DNA of 52,130 bases from Avibacterium endocarditidis (GCF_002921145.1 NZ_PQVI01000003.1:1-52130); one strand, 5' to 3'; shown: positions 1-8,742, numbered from the stretch's first letter. Program-made: numbers and translations. Notes: generated by a model from the letters alone, not told the origin.

Positions 1-18
1 GCGGCGGATTTTGAATCC
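1..18. other. attL core direct repeat
   Basis: Positions 1-18 are identical to 50855-50872, which lies in the anticodon arm of tRNA-Leu. The match stops at base 19. Integration inside a tRNA gene by a tyrosine recombinase leaves such a repeat at both ends of the element. The displaced tRNA 3' end expected at this side would lie just outside the window. Confidence 0.85.
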
Positions 19-166
19 CTTGTGGCTCTCGTTATACATCTACACCCTACGCAATAGAACAAAACCGATCCAAGTACACATAACCTCTTGAATCGGGATT
101 CATTCTACTATTTTTTCATTGCTTGTAAAGCCTAGACATTAAATTTCATCAAATTTAGAGCTATTT

Positions 167-1070
167 TTACAAACCATCCACACACTCCCTTATCATTTCA
201 CTATCATATTCTATATAACTTAAGGTAACCTTTATATCACAATGCCCTAAAAGTTGTTTAACGCTATAAACATTGTCTACGTTCTTCATTAATTGTGTTG
301 CAATTGTATGCCTAAAACGGTGAGCTGATACATAAAACCAACAAGTTTTGAAATAACCGAAAAAATGTGGCTCACCTGATTAACTGACATTTCCCCTCCT
401 CTATTTACAACAACTTTAGATACTTTATTTATATTGAATAGCTGATCTTTTTCAGTCTGTTTCAATCTCAGCATCTCAAACTTTAATTTACATAAATATG
501 GGTATAGTTTTTTCGAAATAGGGATTTCATGATAATGGTGATTTTTATTTATATGCGAAGGGATTGATATCACCTTACGTTCTAAATCTATATCACAAAT
601 TCTTAATTTTGTTAGTTGGCTTCGTCTTATCCCTGTATATCTAAACGTCTGAAATAGTGCCAAAATAAACCATCTTGGTGTTAAAATATCAGGCAAATTC
701 TCTTTTGAACATAATAAATCATGGATAACATTTATTTGATCAATACTCAGCGTTTTTCTTTTTGCTTTGTCTTCAGTAATAAATAATTTAGTAAATGGAT
801 TTTTATCTAAAGAAATAAATTGATATTCTAATTGCAAAATTATATAAACTCCTTAAATGACGTGCGTAATTATTCCAAGTGACTGGTTTTGCTGATTTTA
901 AAACATGCTCCCTCCATTGAATAACATACTCATGAGTAAAATCATTCGGCATAAGTTCAGGATAGGTTTTAGTTAAGACATTGACAATCTTCTTATACCC
1001 ATCCATTGTACTTGGACGGAGTGATTTATATAAAAAATTTTTCAAGTAATTGTTTAAAAGTACATGTCAT
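167..1070 (-). pseudogene. int: ICE tyrosine integrase, broken by three frameshifts
   Basis: This is the site-specific recombinase expected to integrate and excise the ICE at tRNA-Leu. The pieces read as an N-terminal core-binding domain (1045-803), the first catalytic part (TGIRRSQL with the first Arg, near 630) and an out-of-frame tail with HRFRHT, LLGHCD and the nucleophile Tyr in SYIEY (near 200-325). Frames change at the A6 run 1032-1037, near 829-835 and at the A6 run 360-365 (plus-strand bases). The likely start ATG at 1070 overlaps the TGA of the upstream relaxase gene (ATGA), and after removing one base from the first run the protein reads on into the core-binding domain. As given the gene is not functional, but all three changes are single-base and sit in or beside short repeats, so sequencing error is possible. 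Confidence 0.85.
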
Positions 1071-3028
1071 ACTAATTCTCCTTGTAATTTTAACCATTGA
1101 TTATTTAACAAAATTTTATCTCCAAAAAATAGGCTAGTATCCTCAATAAGATAACCGCTCAAAAAAGAATGTTTATTCGGACCAATAACTTTACATTCCC
1201 AAATATTACGACTGTCATCTTCCATATGTTGCCTTTTATGGATACCTAAATTCTGGAAGTGTTTTTGTAGCAGTTCCCACGATGCTTGATCAGTACTCCC
1301 CGCTACTTCTCGTAAATATAGCTGAAAGATACTTGGCGTAACAAGAAATAGATGATTCTCAACAATATGGAGTTTAGCATTAGGTCTATTCCAGGATAAT
1401 TTTTCAGCAATCACCCCTGCTTTTATCCAATCAATAAATTTTTTACCATCTATCATGTCAGATAAATCTGTACTTACCGCCAAGGTGGGAGATACATTAT
1501 TGGACTTGGCCTGCTTGGAACGTTTTGGTTGTTTTGGCTGTTGCAGTTGCCCTACTTGAATGATTTCTTGTCCGACTGTGACCGGAGGCACAGTATTTAC
1601 TGTTTCAGTCATAGAAGTCTCAAATCCTGATCCATGTTTCACTGCCTCTTTACACGTGGGTTCAATTTGAGAAAATAAATTAAGTGTAAAATCAATATCA
1701 CTTACGCCCACTGTTTCAACTTTTTTATTGTTTATTGCCTCTCTTTGGCATTCTGTTTCAGAGCCTTTATTTTCAGGTGTATTTTCTGTTACCGCCGACC
1801 TATTTAATGAAGATGATGGAGACATATCTGAAGAAATAGGGATAGTATTCTCCTCAGATTTTGCGCTCTCTTCAACCACAAAGGTTACTCGCCCTTCAAA
1901 TAATTCAGGGCGTTTGTCTATACTATCCCAAATAATATTCGGATCAATTTTAAGTAATGTAAAAGGTTTCGCAGGTGCCCAACCCACATTTGATACTACT
2001 TGACCATTCCATATAGCCGTTCCCGATTGTGTTTTCTGAATCGAATTATGTGCTTGCAATTCATCAAATAATTTTCCATTCTGGCTCGGTACGGAAATGC
2101 CCTGGCTTAATAAGTGTGCTCTAATATTGTCAGCCGTACTTTTACTCATTAGCCATAATCCCTCCTCTGTTAACCAACCATCAGAACCACCTTTTGGTGC
2201 ATTTAATTTAAAATGGCTCACAACATGCCGTAAGGCAATGTGTAATTGTTTTGCAAAAGAAACTTTAGGTTGTTCAGATAATTTATTAGGGTCGCCTCCC
2301 AAGGCCAGCGTCACACTAATTTGATCCGCTTTTTGGATAATCTCTGTAAGTATTCCCGCTCTGTCGTGATGACCTGTAATTGTATACATCAGAGATGAAA
2401 AGGCCTGCTGATAAGTAGCTAACCAATCAAAAGCCACGTTAGGAATAAGATAATTTGCAAAAAATCCCCCAATCGCAGGGGGCAATGCATAATCCCTGTC
2501 CTTGATATATCTAAACTTGTAAGGCTGTGTCGGTATGCCATTCCAAGGATACCAACGTTCCCCATTTTTTTGTATTACTTCAAGATCAACAGCAACTTTA
2601 CCAATATCATGTAATAAGGCCCCATAAATAATTGCCGCAGTCCATACATCACGCTGTTTTGCTTGTTCTTCTGGCGCAGCATTTTGCGGTAAAACATAAT
2701 TTTGACGGAGTTTTGTGGCAATTGAGATAACCTCTAAACCATGATCTAGCATACCGCCAACATGGGAATGATGATGGGATTCTGAGGCAGGTAATAATTG
2801 CACCATTTCTGCATATCTTTCTATCGGCTCACGGTAATAGTGCTTAAACATCTCAGGCGACATTGAGACATTTTGCCAAATGGTTGTTAGATATTGTTGT
2901 CTCAGTGGGGTATTTAGCAGCTCATCTGCTTTTTTAGGTATAAACCATCCCTCTTTATTAAAAATATGGGAGGGAGCAATATTCTCTTTTTCTACCTTTT
3001 TAAACTTAGAAAGAATACGTAATAGCAT
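1067..3028 (-). CDS. traI: MobH-family relaxase (TraI_2 type)
   Basis: This protein would nick the ICE at oriT and lead the strand into the recipient. It has 653 residues. The N-terminal TraI_2 domain carries the His-rich HHHSHVGGMLDHGLE region (about residues 85-100) and the HD motif LLHDIGK (about 143), the metal-binding signature of MobH relaxases. A low-complexity linker follows, and a C-terminal winged-helix-like TraI_2_C domain covers the last 130 residues or so. It stands upstream of the integrase with a 4-bp ATGA overlap, so nicking and excision genes are probably translated together. It is divergent from the toxin-antitoxin pair. Confidence 0.9.
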   Translation of the reverse strand: MLLRILSKFKKVEKENIAPSHIFNKEGWFIPKKADELLNTPLRQQYLTTIWQNVSMSPEMFKHYYREPIERYAEMVQLLPASESHHHSHVGGMLDHGLEVISIATKLRQNYVLPQNAAPEEQAKQRDVWTAAIIYGALLHDIGKVAVDLEVIQKNGERWYPWNGIPTQPYKFRYIKDRDYALPPAIGGFFANYLIPNVAFDWLATYQQAFSSLMYTITGHHDRAGILTEIIQKADQISVTLALGGDPNKLSEQPKVSFAKQLHIALRHVVSHFKLNAPKGGSDGWLTEEGLWLMSKSTADNIRAHLLSQGISVPSQNGKLFDELQAHNSIQKTQSGTAIWNGQVVSNVGWAPAKPFTLLKIDPNIIWDSIDKRPELFEGRVTFVVEESAKSEENTIPISSDMSPSSSLNRSAVTENTPENKGSETECQREAINNKKVETVGVSDIDFTLNLFSQIEPTCKEAVKHGSGFETSMTETVNTVPPVTVGQEIIQVGQLQQPKQPKRSKQAKSNNVSPTLAVSTDLSDMIDGKKFIDWIKAGVIAEKLSWNRPNAKLHIVENHLFLVTPSIFQLYLREVAGSTDQASWELLQKHFQNLGIHKRQHMEDDSRNIWECKVIGPNKHSFLSGYLIEDTSLFFGDKILLNNQWLKLQGELV

Positions 3029-3225
3029 TGAAAACTCTTGTTACATAAATCTATGATGATTTATTAAAACAAGGTTTTGAGCTACTCAGAAGACAAAATT
3101 TAATATTATTTATTTATAGTTTTTAAATGTTATAAGTTTACCTATGTTCAAATCAATCCTTATTTAGAGTTTTCTACTTTTATCGCCAATCACGCAAGCC
3201 ATACCTTGTTATGTTACCAAAGTGC

Positions 3226-3274
3226 TTGCATACACAATAACTACACATTATAATTTGTATATTGATTGTATATT
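3226..3274 (+). promoter_or_regulatory. Promoter and candidate operator of the toxin-antitoxin pair
   Basis: A -35 box TTGCAT (3226-3231) and a -10 box TATAAT (3249-3254) are separated by 17 bp. Immediately downstream the 9-mer TTGTATATT occurs twice (3255-3263 and 3266-3274) with 11-bp spacing. That is one helical turn, as expected for binding of a ribbon-helix-helix antitoxin such as TacA. The role as operator is inferred. Confidence 0.65.
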
Positions 3275-3294
3275 AATAGGATATGGAGACAACT

Positions 3295-3555
3295 ATGCGT
3301 ACAGCTGCAATTAACTTACGAGCTAAACCAATACAGCGTGATTTGATTGATCATGCAGCGTCTTTACTTGGAAAAACACGCTCTGATTTTATGTTAGATG
3401 CTGCTTGCACTTATGCACAAAACGTTATTTTAGATAGAGCAGTGTTTCAGCTTAATGAGGATAAATTTAATCATTTCATTGAAATACTTGAGCAGCCAGA
3501 CTTAACTAATCCTGGGTTAGAGAAATTGATGGCTATCAACTCACCTTGGGAATGA
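3295..3555 (+). CDS. DUF1778 / TacA-type antitoxin
   Basis: This is the antitoxin of a type II pair. The 86 residues open with a ribbon-helix-helix beta strand (RTAAINLRAKPIQRD), followed by a helix with the family-typical KTRSDFMLDAA segment. The C-terminal tail (LMAINSPWE) is of the kind that wraps the acetyltransferase toxin. The ATG at 3295 has GGAG seven bases upstream; an in-frame ATG at 3283 is an alternative. The toxin begins 4 bp downstream. DUF1778 antitoxins usually repress their own operon, which fits the direct repeats at 3255-3274. Confidence 0.88.
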   Translation: MRTAAINLRAKPIQRDLIDHAASLLGKTRSDFMLDAACTYAQNVILDRAVFQLNEDKFNHFIEILEQPDLTNPGLEKLMAINSPWE

Positions 3556-3559
3556 TAAC

Positions 3560-4027
3560 GTGTATTCTAAACCTGAATTATTAACACACAACCATCACCT
3601 TGATTTATTTGATTGTGGTGAAGATTCACTAAATAGGTGGCTTAGACACAATGCAGTTAAAAATCAACAAAGTCAAGCAAGTAGAACATTCGTAATCTGT
3701 AAAGAGAATGTTGTTATCGGTTTTTATGCCTTAGCGGCAGGGTCAATAACTCATGAGTTTGCACCTGGTTCGTTAAGACGTAATATGCCTAAACCTATCC
3801 CAGTTATTGTCTTAGGGAGATTAGCTATAGATGTAAAATATCAAGGAAAAAAATTAGGGGCTGCATTACTCAAAGATGCAGTATTGAGAGCAAAAGTTGT
3901 ATCAGAACAGGTTGGAGTGCGAGCTTTGTTAGTACATGCTTTGAATAAGCAAGCAAGGCAATTCTATTTACATTATGGTTTTCAACCATCTCCAATTGAT
4001 GATATGTTATTGATGCTCAAATTGTAA
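3560..4027 (+). CDS. GNAT acetyltransferase toxin (TacT/AtaT type)
   Basis: This is a 155-residue GNAT-fold protein with a GTG start. Family members acetylate the amino group of charged tRNA and so stop translation; that activity is inferred here. The acetyl-CoA binding segment reads LGRLAIDVKYQGKKLGAALL (about residues 92-111), matching the R/Q-x-x-G-x-G/A loop, and the late Tyr in FYLHYGF (about 139) sits where the family has its catalytic Tyr. It directly follows its antitoxin. On a mobile element such a pair typically stabilises maintenance. Confidence 0.88.
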   Translation: MYSKPELLTHNHHLDLFDCGEDSLNRWLRHNAVKNQQSQASRTFVICKENVVIGFYALAAGSITHEFAPGSLRRNMPKPIPVIVLGRLAIDVKYQGKKLGAALLKDAVLRAKVVSEQVGVRALLVHALNKQARQFYLHYGFQPSPIDDMLLMLKL

Positions 4028-4453
4028 TTATTAAATTTTTATTGAGCTAACATCATTACTAAATAATCACTGGTTTTAACGTTCCTGTTTAAAATAAGTC
4101 TTGTGAGACTCCTCTAGGGCTTTACGTTTCTATAGGAAAGCCCTTTAGCCTTTTCGCAAGGCCCTTTCGGGTAAGTCCGCTCCACTTCTGTGGAGCGGTT
4201 TACCCTTGAAAAATTCCCCTTCCCCCCTTGGCCCTTTACTAGTTAACTAATAAAAGCACGGTTGAAAATTTTATCTATCTGTAAATTGGCTAAAACTCCG
4301 CGTATTACAATATGATTTTTTATATAATTCATGCTATCCTTATTCTATGTCTAGGCTTTGCAAGCAAACCTTGCACCCTATACAAGTGGATAAACTTTTT
4401 AAGTATTACACCTAAGCCATCAACAGAACAGCTATTGGTACTTTCGGCGGTAA
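4028..4453. other. Gene-free stretch with two hairpins between toxin and Septu genes
   Basis: No convincing gene is visible. An 8-bp stem (4116-4123 with 4137-4144, AGGGCTTT) is followed by a T-rich segment and probably terminates the toxin transcript. A longer hairpin at 4169-4205 pairs GGGTAA with TTACCC around the 9-bp stem CCGCTCCAC/GTGGAGCGG. Bases 4347-4365 repeat, inverted, the sequence at 121-139 with one mismatch. The ptuA promoter must also lie here. Confidence 0.5.
4169..4205 (+). terminator. Strong hairpin, probable terminator or structured RNA
   Basis: Six outer base pairs (GGGTAA/TTACCC), a small asymmetric internal loop, nine GC-rich pairs (CCGCTCCAC/GTGGAGCGG) and a TTCT loop are visible. 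The downstream tract TTGAAAAATT is only weakly T-rich, so intrinsic termination is likely but not certain. Confidence 0.45.
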
Positions 4454-5791
4454 ATGATGATAAACTCATTGAAATTAAAAAATGTTGGACCTAAAGACAA
4501 TTTAGAACTAAAACTAGGAACAAGATTAAATATCTTTACTGGTGATAATGGACTTGGCAAAAGCTTTTTACTTGACATCATTTGGTGGGCGTTAACTCGA
4601 ACCTGGCCCAATGATATTAATTCAGAGATTGTAACCGGTTATTTAGCCAAGCCACGTGATATGGCACAAAAAAAAGAAGCTAAAATTGAATTTAACATCA
4701 TTGGTAAAACAGGAAAACCAAAGAAATACAGTAGTACCTACGATGCTCGTGATGAAACATGGTCTGGCAGACAAGGGAGGCCAATAAATCCTGGTTTGGT
4801 CATTTACACAATGTCAGACGGCAGTTTTGCTCTATGGGATCCTGCTCGTAATTATTGGAAACAGAAAGGCGGAATTGATATTCAAGAACGTGTGCCTGCT
4901 TATGTCTATACTCAAAAGGAAATTTGGGATGGGCAGATTATCAAAAATTCTAATAATAAAGATGAACAAATTTTTGAAGGATTAGTACGTGATTGGAGTT
5001 TTTGGCAAATAGGAAATACTGAAGAATTCAGGTTATTAAAAGAATTGCTCAAATCTCTTTCGCCTGAAAATGAATTACTTGAACCAGGTGAGCTCACTCG
5101 TATTCGATTAGATGATGGCCGGAAGATACCTACTATCAAAATGCCTTATGGTAAGGAAGTGCCCCTTTATCACTTATCTTCAGGTGTAAGAAGAATTATA
5201 ACTTTATGCTATTTCCTTGTATATGCTTGGCAAGAGCATCGTGAAAATGCAAGATTATTAGGCGAAGAACCAACAAAACAAATCATTTTTTTAATTGACG
5301 AAATTGAAGCACATTTACACCCTAAATGGCAGAGACAAATTATTCCAACTTTATTAAATGTAATGACTAAACTTGTAAATGGCGCACAAACTCAATTAAT
5401 TACGGCCACACACTCTCCACTGATTATGGCTTCTCTTGAGCCTATTTTTGATCCAGTTAAAGATTTATGGGTGGATTTTGATTTAAAAGATGGTCTAGTT
5501 GAAGTAAAAGAAGAGCTTTTTGAAAAATTTGGCTCCATTAATAATTGGTTAGAGAGCGAAGCTTTTAATTTAAAAAATAGTTATGCGTTTGAATATGAAA
5601 AGTTAATAGAGGAAGCTAAAGCTTTAATTAGTTCAAAAAGAAAAGCTCAACCAACCAAAGATGAAATAGAATCTATGCGTAAAAGACTATCAGACGCACT
5701 CTCCCCTACTGATGAGTTTCTATTTTATTGGCGTTCCATTTGCGAAAAAAAAGGATACCTCCCTCATGTTACCAGTAAAACCTCATCCTGA
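4454..5791 (+). CDS. ptuA: Septu defence ATPase PtuA
   Basis: This 445-residue AAA15/21-type ATPase is the sensor part of a Septu anti-phage system. Walker A is GDNGLGKS (about residues 29-36). The ABC-like signature region is YHLSSGVRRI (about 238). Walker B is IIFLIDEIEAHLHP (about 276-289), followed by the switch segment LITATHSPLI (about 315). In Septu the ATPase holds the HNH nuclease PtuB in check until infection. The next gene starts inside this one (26-bp overlap), as expected for a coupled pair. No reverse transcriptase is nearby, so this is a stand-alone Septu rather than a retron-linked one. ATG 4457 is an equally good start. Confidence 0.85.
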   Translation: MMINSLKLKNVGPKDNLELKLGTRLNIFTGDNGLGKSFLLDIIWWALTRTWPNDINSEIVTGYLAKPRDMAQKKEAKIEFNIIGKTGKPKKYSSTYDARDETWSGRQGRPINPGLVIYTMSDGSFALWDPARNYWKQKGGIDIQERVPAYVYTQKEIWDGQIIKNSNNKDEQIFEGLVRDWSFWQIGNTEEFRLLKELLKSLSPENELLEPGELTRIRLDDGRKIPTIKMPYGKEVPLYHLSSGVRRIITLCYFLVYAWQEHRENARLLGEEPTKQIIFLIDEIEAHLHPKWQRQIIPTLLNVMTKLVNGAQTQLITATHSPLIMASLEPIFDPVKDLWVDFDLKDGLVEVKEELFEKFGSINNWLESEAFNLKNSYAFEYEKLIEEAKALISSKRKAQPTKDEIESMRKRLSDALSPTDEFLFYWRSICEKKGYLPHVTSKTSS

Positions 5792-6356
5792 ACCTGGATA
5801 TTTCAATCAACAAATTAGGGAACCAGGTAAAGCATGCCTGAAAGCCAATCCTGGTAAAAACAGATTAAAACCTTTCTGGACAAAGTGTTTGGGAGATATG
5901 CATTCCATATATCACGGAATATGTTGCTACTATGCCATATATATTGAACTTGAAAACGGTGCTTCGACGGTAGATCATTTTAAACCTAAAAATAAATATC
6001 CAGATTATGCATATGAATGGAGTAATTTTAGATTTTGTTGTCTACAAGCAAATCGTAGGAAACGTGATTATGAGGATATAATAGATCCGATGCATCTAAA
6101 AAAAGATATTTTACAGTTAGATATTGGGTCGGGGGAAATATATTATAGTGATCAGATTTCAGCGCCTGAAAAAGCATTATTAGAATCCACAATTGATCGT
6201 CTAAAATTAAATAGCCAAAGAATGTGTAATATGAGAATACGTCATCTGGCTGAATATTTACAGGGAAACATTAGTGGTAAAGGATTAAAACAAGAAGCCC
6301 CTTTGTATATTATGAAGCTTGCCGTCAGGGCATATATAATTTCTTTAAAAGACTAA
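5766..6356 (+). CDS. ptuB: Septu HNH endonuclease PtuB
   Basis: This is a 196-residue effector nuclease. The N-terminal signature PEPGYFNQQIREPG, the CYYAIYIELENG segment, then TVDHFKPK with the catalytic His, followed by YEWSNFRFCC and Asn/Lys residues before DPMHL, match PtuB-like HNH proteins. The start at 5766 gives the usual N-terminus; the frame is open further upstream only inside ptuA. PtuB cleaves DNA once PtuA activates it; here that is inferred from family and pairing. Confidence 0.84.
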   Translation: MLPVKPHPEPGYFNQQIREPGKACLKANPGKNRLKPFWTKCLGDMHSIYHGICCYYAIYIELENGASTVDHFKPKNKYPDYAYEWSNFRFCCLQANRRKRDYEDIIDPMHLKKDILQLDIGSGEIYYSDQISAPEKALLESTIDRLKLNSQRMCNMRIRHLAEYLQGNISGKGLKQEAPLYIMKLAVRAYIISLKD

Positions 6357-6381
6357 TTAGTAATATCATAACTATCATCAA

Positions 6382-6645
6382 TTATGATATTGAATTTTTT
6401 TCTATCTGATTTTCCTCATCATCTTCTGGTTCAGTGGCTCTACGTGAGTTTAACCATTCTTCTTCTGATAAAAATTGTCTATAATTACAAATCATCATTC
6501 CTACATCATCACGTCCCCATAATCCGGCATAGTTAAATATTGACTCCTCTGGCTCTGCATGACAAATTTCTCCTTCACTTTGAGCAACGGCCAAATTTGA
6601 AAGCATAACGACTAGAATAATGATTATTTTGATAATAGCTGGCAT
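6382..6645 (-). CDS. Small secreted hypothetical protein
   Basis: This 87-residue protein has a clear signal peptide (IIKIIIILVVMLSNLAVAQ, cleavage probably after AVA or AQ) and a strongly acidic C-terminus. The mature part holds two Cys residues that could form a disulfide. It is convergent with ptuB, with 25 bp between their ends, so it belongs to a separate transcription unit. I do not recognise the family. Confidence 0.5.
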   Translation of the reverse strand: MPAIIKIIIILVVMLSNLAVAQSEGEICHAEPEESIFNYAGLWGRDDVGMMICNYRQFLSEEEWLNSRRATEPEDDEENQIEKNSIS

Positions 6646-6905
6646 TTTGATGATGATTTAAAAGTATCAATGTTGTTCCAGTGTAATAAATTTCATCTTT
6701 TTCTCATCCTAGAAACTATCTGAAATTTCAAAACAATTAATTCTCCTAAAATCTCCTGATATTTTGCAAAATAAGTACGTCATTAGGGTATACCTCAATG
6801 ACACAGGCAAAAAGCCATTAAATGCCTCCGTCATTTAGACCAAAAATGGGGTTCAATAACAGGGTCATAAAAAAATAACCTTAATGAAGGTATATTGAGT
6901 ATTTT
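6646..6905. other. Intergenic region upstream of the serine recombinase
   Basis: No gene is seen. GGTATACC at 6787-6794, followed by TCAATGA, is partly mirrored by TGAAGGTATATTGAG at 6885-6899 just before the recombinase start. These could be recombinase (res-like) subsites, but the match is imperfect and the call is speculative. Confidence 0.3.
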
Positions 6906-7560
6906 ATGTTCGCACGAATTTATATGCGGGTTTCAACCGAAGAGCAAGACCTACAACGCCAAGATAAATTGATCGAAGATGCAAAACAAAAAGGATTTTA
7001 TGTGGTTGCGGTTTATCGTGAAAAAATTTCAGGTACAACAGAATGGGAAAAACGCCCTGAGCTCTCACGGTTAATTAGTGATTTGCAACAAAATGACGTA
7101 GTGATTGCAGAGAGCATCGATCGTTTAACACGATTAGAGCCGAAAAAAGCCCTTGAACTGATTGATGCCATACAATCGAAAGGAGCAAAAATTCAGGTTC
7201 CCGAAGTATTTGACTTTGATACCGTATCACAAAGCCTCGGTACAAGTGCAGAGGTTTTTGATCCTAAATTTTTAATGTCTGATCTCTTTTTAGCAATGCA
7301 GAATATGTTTTTAAAACTCGCCGTCAGTGTGGCACACAATGATTTCCAAAAAGAAAAGCAAGACAACATCAGGGAATTGCACTAGCACGCAAACAAAAGA
7401 AATATCGAGGACGGCAACCTAATACCGCATTACACCACGCCATTATTGAACAACGGAAAATGGGACATCCATTAAAGAGACCGCGGCAATCCTTAATACA
7501 AGTGAAAGTACGGTATTACGGGTTTGGCGACAAAGAAAAATAATCGTGAGGAATAAGTAA
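6906..7560 (+). pseudogene. Serine recombinase (resolvase/invertase), frameshifted
   Basis: This is a site-specific recombinase of the resolvase family. The catalytic Ser is in MRVSTEEQ (residues 7-14) and the conserved Arg pair region reads ESIDRLTR (about 76-83). Read through the shifts, the C-terminus has a long helix and a helix-turn-helix (IKETAAILNTSESTVLRVWRQ). One base appears missing from the A5 run at 7348-7352 and another near 7467-7470. It could be a remnant of a Tn3-like or invertible cargo module; no transposase accompanies it. Confidence 0.8.
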
Positions 7561-8080
7561 TGGAAAAAGTAACATTATCAAAATCAGCCAAACCAATTAA
7601 AGAAAAGAATACGCTCTTCGCAATTATTTGGATATCTTTTTTATTGATTTTGTATGTAACCTGGCGCTTCATTATTATTTTTTTGAAAATGAACAAAACT
7701 CTATTACTATTTTTAGTATTTTACTTCCTTTCGGTATAGGCATTCCTTGTCTATGCTTTCAAACTGCTTGCTCTTGGTCTTCAAAGTATGTATATAAATA
7801 CGAAAGTAATACAATACCTGTTATATGGGGAGGGGACCTGAATAAGTATTTCAAAATAAAAATTAAAGCGACAACTTTGAGTTTTAAATATATAGGTTTA
7901 ATATCCTTTATCATATCACTTCCTATTTTTATGCTCTCATTATTGGGTAAATCAAGCTCAATAGTTATTGAGTTTTTTATTCATATGCTATATTTAACTG
8001 TATGCTTTAATTCTGCCGTGTGTTTTTTTCTTTTTACTCAAGCTTTTTTATTAACAACTCAATACAGGAAAGATATATGA
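7560..8080 (+). pseudogene. Multi-pass membrane protein, frameshifted
   Basis: The gene begins with MEKVTLSKSAKPIKEKNT at an ATG overlapping the recombinase stop (TAATG). It runs into a first membrane helix (IIWISFLLILYV) and then shifts frame in the T7 run at 7678-7684. With one more T it continues into three further hydrophobic segments for about 173 residues in total. The family is not recognised. The tight overlap suggests cotranscription with the recombinase. Confidence 0.55.
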
Positions 8081-8086
8081 AAAAAT

Positions 8087-8257
8087 ATGACGATTAATTT
8101 TATTTATAGCCCACCACAACTGGAGGAACAAACCCTCAGTATAGAAAAACTAGAGTTAGTTATTCATCTATGTCAACTGAGACTTGAAAGGGATATTGAT
8201 TTACCATTAACGCATATTACTTTTATTCGAACTGATTTTGTACTCAGTAAAGAATGA
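8087..8257 (+). CDS. Small hypothetical protein
   Basis: This 56-residue open frame begins MTINFIYSPPQLEEQTL and directly follows the membrane-protein gene. Composition looks protein-like (Leu/Glu-rich amphipathic middle). Its 3' end overlaps the convergent DUF1281-like frame by 85 bp, so one of the two ends is probably not natural. No family is recognised. Confidence 0.35.
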   Translation: MTINFIYSPPQLEEQTLSIEKLELVIHLCQLRLERDIDLPLTHITFIRTDFVLSKE

Positions 8258-8589
8258 CCGTTAAGCCAATGGATAAAATCACCCACTGTCCAGTGCCGCT
8301 CTCGTGATAACAAAGATAATCGTAACGCTTTCTTGCCATCTTTGATAAATTCATCAATTAACTCGTCGGTCAGTTGCTGTAACCTATCTAGCCCCAATAA
8401 TCGAAATGATGGCCAACCATAGCCTCCAGAAACAATATTCACTTCTTCAGGCATTGGGATTAACAAGTTAAAATCAACCACATGCTGATTTTCTTCTTGA
8501 TCGAAGCGGAAAACTTTTTCAACAATCGACTTCAGCATGGCAGAATCTTGAGCTGAGACTTCAAGGGTATTTTCACACCAATTTGGCAT
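8173..8589 (-). CDS. DUF1281 / YubB-like protein
   Basis: The N-terminus MPNWCENTLEVSAQD is the hallmark of DUF1281 (YubB ferredoxin-like) proteins, common in plasmid and ICE leading regions. The 138 residues include a GGYGWPSFR segment. The last 30 or so residues, which overlap an opposite-strand frame, look less natural and may reflect a junction or shift near 8260. It is the last gene of a minus-strand cluster with ArdC, and it has one of the repeated leader elements before its ATG. Confidence 0.7.
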   Translation of the reverse strand: MPNWCENTLEVSAQDSAMLKSIVEKVFRFDQEENQHVVDFNLLIPMPEEVNIVSGGYGWPSFRLLGLDRLQQLTDELIDEFIKDGKKALRLSLLSRERHWTVGDFIHWLNGHSLLSTKSVRIKVICVNGKSISLSSLS

Positions 8590-8664
8590 CGTGTATCTCC
8601 TTATTTAAGTGAAATGATAAAAGGGATACACTGCCCCAAAGGGATAAATGTATCCCCATTGGGA
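8590..8664 (-). promoter_or_regulatory. Repeated A-B-C-D leader element, copy 1
   Basis: Minus-strand arms are A GGGGATACA, C GTGTATCCC and D GGAGATACAC. D contains the ribosome binding site of the DUF1281 gene. A and D are both complementary to C. Compared with the common core GAAACAC, all three arms carry the matching change to GATACAC, so pairing is kept. Confidence 0.7.
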
Positions 8665-8742
8665 AAAGTGCGGTGAAATTTAACCGCATTTTTAAAGGTT
8701 GAAAGGAAGAGGGCATCATTAAATGATGCCACTCCGTATGGT

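Noticed and set aside
1728-2324. Plus-strand open frames opposite traI
   Set aside because: They are antisense to the relaxase coding sequence, with no ribosome binding sites and no family-like sequence.
4312-4494. 60-residue plus-strand open frame before ptuA
   Set aside because: It has no ribosome binding site, overlaps the ptuA start and is probably the promoter region.
4028-6356. Retron with PtuAB effector
   Set aside because: No reverse transcriptase gene lies near ptuA, and the hairpins at 4116-4205 lack a recognisable msr/msd layout.
6906-7560. Active Tn3-type transposon
   Set aside because: Only a frameshifted recombinase is present; no transposase or 38-bp terminal inverted repeats are visible.
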